From the NCBI RefSeq assembly GCF_000423325.1, contig NZ_AUHT01000006.1:352025-416024 (forward strand): a DNA stretch of 64,000 nt, in the 5' to 3' direction. The notes under the pieces were generated by a model, which was given only the letters and a program-made list of their open reading frames with translations, ran no database searches and was not told the DNA's origin. Positions 58,466 to 64,000 of the stretch are shown here, in pieces (within the stretch, counting starts at the first letter, position 1; every line of letters begins with the position of its first letter). The translations under genes were made by a program, and so were the position numbers. Source of the stretch: Lysobacter defluvii IMMIB APB-9 = DSM 18482 (GTDB lineage Bacteria; Pseudomonadota; Gammaproteobacteria; Xanthomonadales; Xanthomonadaceae).

Positions 58466-59146
58466 TCATGCCTGGCCGATCAGGTCGGCGATCGGGGTTT
58501 CCCCGTCGTAGAAGTTCACCGTCTGGCGGCTGGCCTCGCCGGTGCGGACCACGTGGGCGATGACCTCGGCGACGTTCGCCCGCGAGGTCACGCGCCGCTC
58601 CTCGGGGTAGTCTTCGCCGCCTTCCTCGGCCCGCATGATCTTCCCGCTTGCCGGCTCCAGCGTGAGCAGGGCGGGGCCAAGGATGGTGTAGTCTAGGCCG
58701 GTTTTGCGCAGCTCGGCGTCGGCGTCGTGCTTGGCCCTGGCGTACGGGTAGAACGGATCGGACGGGTCCAGTTCGTGCACGTGCCGGTCGGCCCCGGCGT
58801 AGGACACCATCACGAAGCGGCGGACGCCGGCCCGCTCGGCGGCCTTCATGGCGCGGACGGCCGCCTCGTAGTCGACGGCATGGGTGCGTTTCGGATCACC
58901 GCCGCCGGCACCAGCCGAGAACACCACCGCCTTCGCGCCTTCAAAGGCCCGGGCCAGCGCATCGACGTCGGCGGACTCGATGTCGAGCACGACCGGGTTG
59001 CCGCCGGCCTCGCGCACGTCGTCGGCGTGGTCGGGGTTGCGGATGATCGAGTCGACGGCAAAGCCCGCCGCGCCCAGCGTACCGGCCGCCAGCAGGCCGA
59101 CCTTGCCGTGGCCGCCGATCAGGACCACTCGGTTGGATTCGGACAT
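58466..59146 (-). CDS. NAD(P)-binding SDR-like protein
   Basis: A 226-residue atypical SDR with Rossmann start VVLIGGHGKVGLLAAGTL (GxxGxxG-like) and the segment KAVVFSAGAGGGDPKRTHAV, followed by RRFVMVSYAGADRHV and FYPYARAKHDADAELRKTG (Y-x-x-x-K). The end reads TVNFYDGETPIADLIGQA. It resembles YwnB/YtfG-like NAD(P)H-binding proteins, some of which reduce quinones. The substrate is unknown. It is divergent from azlC. Confidence 0.88.
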   Translation of the reverse strand: MSESNRVVLIGGHGKVGLLAAGTLGAAGFAVDSIIRNPDHADDVREAGGNPVVLDIESADVDALARAFEGAKAVVFSAGAGGGDPKRTHAVDYEAAVRAMKAAERAGVRRFVMVSYAGADRHVHELDPSDPFYPYARAKHDADAELRKTGLDYTILGPALLTLEPASGKIMRAEEGGEDYPEERRVTSRANVAEVIAHVVRTGEASRQTVNFYDGETPIADLIGQA

Positions 59147-59264
59147 AGGGGTACTCCTTGCGAACGGCCAGACTGCGCCCCGCGGGGTTAAAGCGCCGTG
59201 CCCGGTCGGGCGGCTGGCCGACGGCATCTTCATCTCCCGGGAGGCGACGGGCACAATCCTGGCG

Positions 59265-60035
59265 ATGCACCTGCGCCTGTCCCCCGCCGTGAAGATCGGC
59301 CTCTCGATCGCCATGGCGACGGGGCTGTATGGCCTGTCGTTCGGCGCACTCAGCGTCGCCTCGGGGCTCGACGTCTGGCAGACGATGGCCCTGAGCCTGC
59401 TGATGTTCACCGGCGGCTCGCAGTTCGCCTTCATCGGGGTGGTGGCGGGGGGCGGCGCGGGTTCTGCCGCCTTTGGTGCGGCGACGCTGCTGGGCGTGCG
59501 CAACGCGGTCTACGGCATGCAGATGAACCGGATGCTCAGGCCATCCGGATGGCGCAGGTTCGTTGCCGCGCAGGTCACCATCGACGAGTCCGCCGCCACG
59601 GCCGGCGGGCAGCTGGATCCAGGCGAGCAACGGCGCGGGTTCTGGACCGCGGGGCTGGGTGTGTTCGTCCTCTGGAACCTGTTCACGGCGATCGGTGCGG
59701 TCCTTGGCGATGCGATGGGCGACCCGGGCCGTTGGGGGCTGGATGGCGCCGCGGTGGCTGCGTTCCTCGGACTGCTGTGGCCACGGCTGCGTGCGAGAGA
59801 CGCGGCTGCCGTCGCGGTGGTCTGTGCACTGGTGACGATGCTTGCGCTACCGCTGACACCGCCGGGGGTGCCGATCCTGGTGGCGGCCGTCGTCGCGGCG
59901 CTGTGGGGCTGGTTCGGGCGCGGCCCGGCCGACGAGGGGCTGGAGCCGGACGTGGATCCGGCCGACTACGAGCGCGGCGGTGAGCACGCGGACGGCGCGG
60001 GCGTCGTGGACGGTCAGCAGGCGGGGCGCGCCTGA
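59265..60035 (+). CDS. azlC: AzlC family branched-chain amino acid exporter, large subunit
   Basis: A 256-residue membrane protein with about seven helices. The signature is LLMFTGGSQFAFIGVVAGGG, then ATLLGVRNAVYGMQMNRML, as in AzlC/YgaZ. With AzlD it exports valine or other branched-chain amino acids. The last 35 residues are acidic and non-conserved. ATGA overlap with azlD. Confidence 0.88.
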   Translation: MHLRLSPAVKIGLSIAMATGLYGLSFGALSVASGLDVWQTMALSLLMFTGGSQFAFIGVVAGGGAGSAAFGAATLLGVRNAVYGMQMNRMLRPSGWRRFVAAQVTIDESAATAGGQLDPGEQRRGFWTAGLGVFVLWNLFTAIGAVLGDAMGDPGRWGLDGAAVAAFLGLLWPRLRARDAAAVAVVCALVTMLALPLTPPGVPILVAAVVAALWGWFGRGPADEGLEPDVDPADYERGGEHADGAGVVDGQQAGRA

Positions 60036-60346
60036 TGTCCATGTGGGCCTGGATCCTGCTCGCCAGCCTGGCCGCCTACGCGACCAAGCTGTCCGGCTAC
60101 CTGGTGCCGGCGCGCTGGCTGGAAAGCCCGCGCATGACCCGAGTGGCCGGCACCCTGACCATCGGCCTGCTGGCCTCGCTCACGGCCATGAATACCTTCA
60201 GCGCGGGGCAGGGCCTCGCGGTGGACGCGCGCGTGCTCGCGCTGCTGGCCTCGGGCATTGCGTTGTGGCTGCGGGTGCCGTTCCTGGGCGTGGTGGTCGT
60301 GGGCGCGGGGACGGCGGCGCTGGCGCGGCTTGCGGGCATCGGCTGA
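60035..60346 (+). CDS. azlD: AzlD family exporter, small subunit
   Basis: A 103-residue protein with three to four helices (MWAWILLASLAAYATKLSGY, LTIGLLASLTAMNTF, GIALWLRVPFLGVVVVGAGT). The size and overlap with azlC identify it as the AzlD/YgaH partner, although the small subunits are poorly conserved. It is convergent with the LpxR-like gene, 9 bp away. Confidence 0.85.
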   Translation: MSMWAWILLASLAAYATKLSGYLVPARWLESPRMTRVAGTLTIGLLASLTAMNTFSAGQGLAVDARVLALLASGIALWLRVPFLGVVVVGAGTAALARLAGIG

Positions 60347-60355
60347 GGGCGCCCC

Positions 60356-61429
60356 TCAGAACGCGTGGGTGATGGTGAAGCTGCCGTACGACGGCCGCTC
60401 GTCCTGCCCCTTGAACTCGCGGGTGCGGAAGTAGCGCGCCAGCGCGAAGCGGGTGCGCCCCCGGGTCACCGCGAACCCGACCGCCGCCTCGCCCACCAGC
60501 GGCTCGCGGTCGACGCTGTGGCTGCTGCGGAAGGTGTTGCCGTCCAGCGTCATGTCGCGCAGTACCCAGCGGGCGTCGATCGCGATGTAGGCATTCCAGG
60601 ACCAGCCGGACAGCTCCGGCCCGGTCCGCGTCGGGGCGGTGTTGCTGCCGGCGGGGCGTACCGGGCTGGAGCCGAAGTCGTCCGGCAGGCGGTGGCCCAG
60701 GCGCAGCTCCAGACCAGTGTTGGCGAGCGTGTGGAGGTTGCCGATCGCGCCACCGGCGTGGCTGATGGCATCCCACTGGAGCGAGCCTCCGCCAACCGGG
60801 CGCACTTCCGAACGCCAAAGGCGCTCGTGCACCAGGTTGAGCACCGGCTCGTTGTGCAGCTGGTGGTCCCAACCCTCGAAGTTGTCCGAGCCGGTGAACT
60901 TGTGGATCAGGCGCTGGGTCTTCTCCGCCAGCGAGGCCGGGCCGACCATGCCGATCAGCAGCTGCGTGGTGCGCAGCCGGTTGTCCTGCCGCGCGTTGTA
61001 GCCGAAGCCCACCAGCAGCGCCCCGGCGTACGGCCGGTCGTCGACGATCAGGTCGCGGCGGGTGCCGTCCCCGGGGGTGAAGATGCCCTGGCCGACGGTG
61101 ACGACCATGTTCTGCTGCTCGAAGCCCTCCGGCTGCAGCCATTCCAGATAGCGGTTGACCAGCCGCGCAGGGGCGGGGAGGCAGGGGTCGTCGACGTAGT
61201 CGCGCAGGTTCGGCGAGACCAGGGTCAGGCCGACGCCGCTGGTGTAGCCCTCGTCCCGGCCGGCGAACAGGTCGTTGTCGACCCGCAGGCTGACCATTGG
61301 CGGGTAGTCGGCCAGGCGGCTGTCGCGGGGGCAGGCGTCGGCTGCCCAAGCGGGCAGGGCGAGCGTGGAGAGCAGCGTCGCGGCAACTACCCGGGTCCAG
61401 CCGCGCCTTGCAGGCAGCGCGTGCTTCAC
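60356..61429 (-). CDS. LpxR-type lipid A 3'-O-deacylase (DUF2219)
   Basis: A 357-residue outer-membrane protein. Signal peptide LLSTLALPAWAA, then VSLRVDNDLFAGRDEGYTSG, where Asn/Asp and Ser/Thr correspond to the LpxR active site. DDRPYAGALLVGFGYNA and GWDHQLHNEPVLNL carry the catalytic His/Glu, and a C-terminal strand with Phe ends in SYGSFTITHAF. LpxR removes a 3'-acyloxyacyl chain from lipid A, altering immune detection or membrane properties. The GTG at 61429 lies 10 bp after upp, so both share a transcript. Confidence 0.88.
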   Translation of the reverse strand: MKHALPARRGWTRVVAATLLSTLALPAWAADACPRDSRLADYPPMVSLRVDNDLFAGRDEGYTSGVGLTLVSPNLRDYVDDPCLPAPARLVNRYLEWLQPEGFEQQNMVVTVGQGIFTPGDGTRRDLIVDDRPYAGALLVGFGYNARQDNRLRTTQLLIGMVGPASLAEKTQRLIHKFTGSDNFEGWDHQLHNEPVLNLVHERLWRSEVRPVGGGSLQWDAISHAGGAIGNLHTLANTGLELRLGHRLPDDFGSSPVRPAGSNTAPTRTGPELSGWSWNAYIAIDARWVLRDMTLDGNTFRSSHSVDREPLVGEAAVGFAVTRGRTRFALARYFRTREFKGQDERPSYGSFTITHAF

Positions 61430-61439
61430 GATGCCGCCG

Positions 61440-62072
61440 TCAGTCCGCCCGCGTCCCGAAGATCTTGTCCCCCGCATCCCCCAGCCCCGGGTGGATGTAC
61501 CCGTGCTCGTCCAGCCGCTCGTCCACCGCGGCGGTGTAGATCTCCACGTCCGGATGCACCGCCTCCACCGCGCGCAGCCCCTCCGGTGCCGCGACCAGGA
61601 ACAGCCCCTTGATGCGCGTGGCGCCGGCAGCCTTGAGCATGTCGACCGTGGCGATCAGCGTGCCGCCGGTGGCCAGCATCGGATCGAGGATCAGCGCGAT
61701 GCGGTCCTCCATGTTGCCGACCAGCCGTTCCAGGTACGCGGTCGGCTGCAGGGTTTCCTCGTCGCGCACGAAGCCGACCGCACTGACCTTGGCCGCCGGG
61801 ACCAGCTCCAGCACCCCCGGCAGCATCCCGATGCCCGCGCGCAGGATCGGCACCAGCGTGATCTTGCGGCCCTTGATCCGCCGCACCCGCACCGGCCCGG
61901 CCCAGCCGGCGGTCTCGACCTCTTCGGTCTCCAGGTCCGACGTTGCCTCGTAGGTCAGCAGCGTGGCGACCTCCGCCGACAGCTCGCGGAAGGTCTTGGT
62001 GCTGTTCTCGGCCTTGCGCATCAAGCCGAGCTTGTGCTGGACCAGCGGATGGGAGACCTCGACGACCTTCAT
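61440..62072 (-). CDS. upp: Uracil phosphoribosyltransferase
   Basis: A 210-residue Upp of normal length: [20 protein letters not shown] is the typical start. [20 protein letters not shown] is the uracil-binding region, [20 protein letters not shown] the PRPP loop, and [15 protein letters not shown] the usual end. It makes UMP from uracil and PRPP. ATG at 62072 is chosen over one ten codons upstream because it gives the family start. The lpxR-like gene follows at 10 bp. Confidence 0.96.
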   Translation of the reverse strand: MKVVEVSHPLVQHKLGLMRKAENSTKTFRELSAEVATLLTYEATSDLETEEVETAGWAGPVRVRRIKGRKITLVPILRAGIGMLPGVLELVPAAKVSAVGFVRDEETLQPTAYLERLVGNMEDRIALILDPMLATGGTLIATVDMLKAAGATRIKGLFLVAAPEGLRAVEAVHPDVEIYTAAVDERLDEHGYIHPGLGDAGDKIFGTRAD

Positions 62073-62127
62073 TGCCTGCTGCCTTGCGTGGACTGCGCGC
62101 AAGTATGCCGGAGGTGGGGGCGGACTC

Positions 62128-62418
62128 TTAGCGGTAGCCGGCCTCGCGCTGCGCCCGCACGGCCAGGATCAGTGCCGTGTCCACCAGCGGGATGTAGCGA
62201 TACAGCGCCACGTATCCCCGGGTGCCCCGGCCGATCAGAAGCTCACGCTTGTCGTCGCCGGCGGGCCGGCCGATGAGCGGGTTGTCGGACAGTACGTCGA
62301 AGGCGCTGATGATCTGTCCGGTCCGTTCGTGCACGTCACCGGCTTCGTGCAGCTCCAGGTGCTCCACGATGCGGTCGAGATCATCGATCACCCCGGGCGC
62401 CAACCTGATGCGCGTCAC
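62128..62418 (-). CDS. ParE/RelE-type toxin
   Basis: A 96-residue product from a GTG directly after the antitoxin stop (1-nt gap). [20 protein letters not shown], then [20 protein letters not shown] and [20 protein letters not shown], is the RelE/ParE fold with its conserved Arg and C-terminal strand. ParE members poison gyrase, RelE members cut mRNA; which applies here cannot be told. It pairs with the ribbon-helix-helix antitoxin upstream. Confidence 0.85.
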   Translation of the reverse strand: MTRIRLAPGVIDDLDRIVEHLELHEAGDVHERTGQIISAFDVLSDNPLIGRPAGDDKRELLIGRGTRGYVALYRYIPLVDTALILAVRAQREAGYR

Positions 62419-62419
62419 C

Positions 62420-62704
62420 TCAGGGGTCCAGCTCGCTGGCCCGTGGCCGCTCCACCGCTTTGCGTGCCACACGGCCCTTGAGCCAGGCGCGCGCCTCGGC
62501 CCACGGAACGCTTTTGCCGGACTCGAGGAACTCGGCGTAGCGCCGGTCCGCCACTGCGTGGAATTCCGCCTGGCGGGCTACGAGCTCAGTCTTCTCCGCG
62601 ATAGCCTCCAGGATGAAACCGTGCGAAGTGGTGCCGGCCTGTCTCGCCGCCTCGGCAACACGGGCCTTGAGCTCTGCAGGAAGACGGATGGTGGTGGTGC
62701 TCAT
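62420..62704 (-). CDS. Ribbon-helix-helix (CopG/ParD-like) antitoxin
   Basis: A 94-residue protein. TTTIRLPAELKARVAEAARQ and AGTTSHGFILEAIAEKTELV form the RHH DNA-binding domain. The C-terminal part, HAVADRRYAEFLESGKSVPW, is the toxin-neutralising region. Start ATG at 62704, before an upstream non-conserved extension. It precedes the toxin in one operon and probably represses the promoter. Confidence 0.85.
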   Translation of the reverse strand: MSTTTIRLPAELKARVAEAARQAGTTSHGFILEAIAEKTELVARQAEFHAVADRRYAEFLESGKSVPWAEARAWLKGRVARKAVERPRASELDP

Positions 62705-62736
62705 GACTGGCTCCGAAGACCGTGCCTTCGGGGAAT

Positions 62737-62754
62737 GTACCACGCATGTGCTAC
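62737..62754. promoter_or_regulatory. Candidate operator of the ParDE-type pair
   Basis: GTACCACGCATGTGCTAC is an imperfect 18-bp palindrome (6 of 9 pairs) 32 bp upstream of the antitoxin ATG, with TACATT (minus strand, 62739-62734) as a possible -10. RHH antitoxins bind such sites. Evidence is moderate. Confidence 0.35.
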
Positions 62755-62795
62755 ACGGTTTGCCACGTGCAATGCCGCGGAGGTGCCGGTCACCC

Positions 62796-63662
62796 TCAGG
62801 GCGCCAGCGCGATCAGCGCGATCGCCACCACCGCCAGCACGATGGCCAGCCGGTTCCAGCGCCCGGTCTTCTCGCCGAAGGCGAACACCCCGACCACCGT
62901 GCCCAGCACCACCACCCCGATGTTCATGGCCGCGAACACCACCGCGGGGCTGTCTGGCAGCGCCTGGTGGGCCCACACGTAGAAGAGGATGTTGCCGAAG
63001 TTGAGCACCCCCAGCGCCAGCCCCCCGGCCAGGTTGCGCCCATCCAGCTCGACTTGGCCACGCCAGTGGCGCACCAGCTGCCAGCCGAGCATCAACAGGA
63101 AGGCGGCCACGAACACCACCTGCAGCGACGCGATCGAAGCCGTCCCGGACTGCGCCACCAGCTTCAGCATTACGTCGACGAGCGCGAATCCAGCCCAGAT
63201 GACCAGCAGCAGGCAAAGCGCGTTGCCGCCGCCAGCAGGGGAGGGACCGCCGCGGTCCGGCCGGACCACGATCCCTGCAATGGCAGCCAGGCCGAGGGCG
63301 AGCCCCAGCAGCTTGAGCGTGGATGCCTGTTCACCAAAGAGGGTGAACGCGGCCACGAGCGAAAGCAGCAGCGACAGGCGCTGCGCGACATCGGTGCGCA
63401 CGATGCCCGCGACGCGAACGCTCGCGGCGAGCACCAGGAAGAGGGAAGGCATGACCAGCGCCAGGCCGGCGAGCGCCCACCACGGCGTGCTCGGCTGGGT
63501 AAGGGAGTGCAGCGGCGGCGACAGGAGGAACCAGCACAGCGTGCCCGCCGCCAGGTAGTTCCACATCACCAACTGCGGCATGTCCAAGCGCCAGCGCGGC
63601 GCGAGCTTGAGCAGGACGGCTACCGAGACGCTGCAGAGGGCGCTGAGGAGGATGAAGTGCAT
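62796..63662 (-). CDS. EamA/DMT family permease
   Basis: A 288-residue inner-membrane protein with ten helices in two EamA repeats. The first ends FGEQASTLKLLGLALGLAAI, the second VFAFGEKTGRWNRLAIVLAV; the F-x-F-G-E pattern at equivalent places shows the internal duplication. Members export amino acids or metabolites. The substrate is unknown. It is monocistronic. Confidence 0.87.
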   Translation of the reverse strand: MHFILLSALCSVSVAVLLKLAPRWRLDMPQLVMWNYLAAGTLCWFLLSPPLHSLTQPSTPWWALAGLALVMPSLFLVLAASVRVAGIVRTDVAQRLSLLLSLVAAFTLFGEQASTLKLLGLALGLAAIAGIVVRPDRGGPSPAGGGNALCLLLVIWAGFALVDVMLKLVAQSGTASIASLQVVFVAAFLLMLGWQLVRHWRGQVELDGRNLAGGLALGVLNFGNILFYVWAHQALPDSPAVVFAAMNIGVVVLGTVVGVFAFGEKTGRWNRLAIVLAVVAIALIALAP

Positions 63663-63720
63663 TGATGGGCGCGGCGCTGGAGGGGAGGCGCATGGTAGCT
63701 GGGCGCGTTGGCGAGTCGGA

Positions 63721-63744
63721 TATCACCTGACTTTTTGGGTGATA
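63721..63744. promoter_or_regulatory. Inverted repeat in the last intergenic region
   Basis: TATCACC-N10-GGTGATA is a perfect 7-bp inverted repeat in an AT-richer stretch (63715-63775) of the 272-bp gap before the PIN-like gene. The remainder of the gap shows no gene. It may be an operator for a regulator; this is a guess from symmetry. Confidence 0.4.
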
Positions 63745-63934
63745 AGACATAGCACTGGAAAATTGCCACACTTGCCGGCAGGGGGGTCAGTCGGCCGTGG
63801 GGACGGGATCGCGCAAGTGGCTGATCTAGCGACTAGTCCCTTGCTTCCATGTGGTGCCGGGGGCAGTGAGCTGTAGGCGCTATCCGGCAACTTTTACAGC
63901 TACTTGGTGTTAGCAGCCAAGGAGAGTATCTCGT

Positions 63935-64000
63935 TTGCGCACCAACTATGTGCTGATTGACTACGAGAACGTGCAGCCATCGGCGCTGGCGGCGTTAGAA
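63935..64000 (+). CDS. PIN-like (NYN/PIN_7-type) protein, N-terminal start only
   Basis: The first 22 codons, from a TTG 8 nt after AAGGAGAG, read LRTNYVLIDYENVQPSALAA. The Y-V-L-I-D-Y-E-N segment is the first strand of PIN/NYN-like nuclease domains, with the catalytic Asp. The rest lies beyond the window. Many such proteins are small RNases or occur in accessory systems. The assignment is by this short motif only. Confidence 0.6.
   Translation, partial: MRTNYVLIDYENVQPSALAALE

Overview
The window is very GC-rich, densely coded bacterial DNA with short intergenic gaps, many 4-bp ATGA overlaps and frequent GTG/TTG starts. TonB-dependent receptors, the secreted-enzyme repertoire, REP-like palindromes and the overall protein flavour point to a gammaproteobacterium of the Xanthomonadaceae/Lysobacteraceae (Lysobacter or Luteimonas type). 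That placement is inference from protein resemblance, not from a marker gene. There is no rRNA, CRISPR array, prophage or complete insertion sequence; one tRNA (Val, anticodon CAC) is present.

Layout. 0-4 kb: the end of a Rieske protein, membrane and redox genes, a lipoprotein, a DUF4142 protein and tRNA-Val with promoter and terminator, followed by a composite REP-like element. 4-13 kb: a three-domain DNA ligase D, a diguanylate cyclase, an mrr restriction-gene remnant, a lipoprotein hydrolase, apt and small housekeeping genes, an SRAP/YedK protein and a truncated sugar dehydrogenase. 13.7-18.5 kb: a TonB receptor in an operon with two secreted glycerophosphodiesterases. 18.5-22.7 kb: an SDR, a quinone oxidoreductase, an acyltransferase and two divergent lipocalins. 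22.7-30.2 kb: a second phosphorus locus with a PhoX phosphatase, a beta-propeller protein, a TonB receptor and a phytase-like lipoprotein. I find Pho-box-like sites in front of phoX and this receptor. 30.3-35.8 kb: a three-gene SMC-like operon (JetA/MksF, JetB/MksE, JetC/MksB) with no JetD/MksG beside it. 36-39.8 kb: an alcohol dehydrogenase, a RES-Xre toxin-antitoxin pair with an operator inside its promoter, and an aldo/keto reductase.

39.8-46.7 kb: a catabolic operon catB-catC-catA-pcaI-pcaJ-pcaF-pcaD carries catechol to succinyl-CoA and acetyl-CoA. It is divergent from a CatR/BenM-type LysR regulator, with a perfect ATAC-N7-GTAT site between them. 46.7-50.4 kb: a BigR-type sulfide/persulfide cluster (persulfide dioxygenase, DUF442 protein, TauE/SafE exporter, ArsR regulator, two YeeE/YedE subunits), in which a second dioxygenase gene has a large in-frame internal deletion. 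50.5-54.8 kb: a DUF421 protein, a two-component system and an envelope disulfide pair (Lgt-like/TlpA fusion plus DsbG). 54.9-58.4 kb: a DUF442 phosphatase and the three-subunit transhydrogenase pntAA-pntAB-pntB. 58.5-64 kb: an SDR-like protein, azlCD, an LpxR-type lipid A deacylase behind upp, a ParDE-type toxin-antitoxin pair, an EamA permease and the first codons of a PIN-like protein.

The strongest biological theme is phosphorus scavenging: two loci within 17 kb pair outer-membrane receptors with secreted phosphodiesterases or phosphatases. The most unusual systems are the JetD-less SMC operon, the unidentified beta-propeller protein inside the Pho-type operon, and the pruned sulfide cluster.
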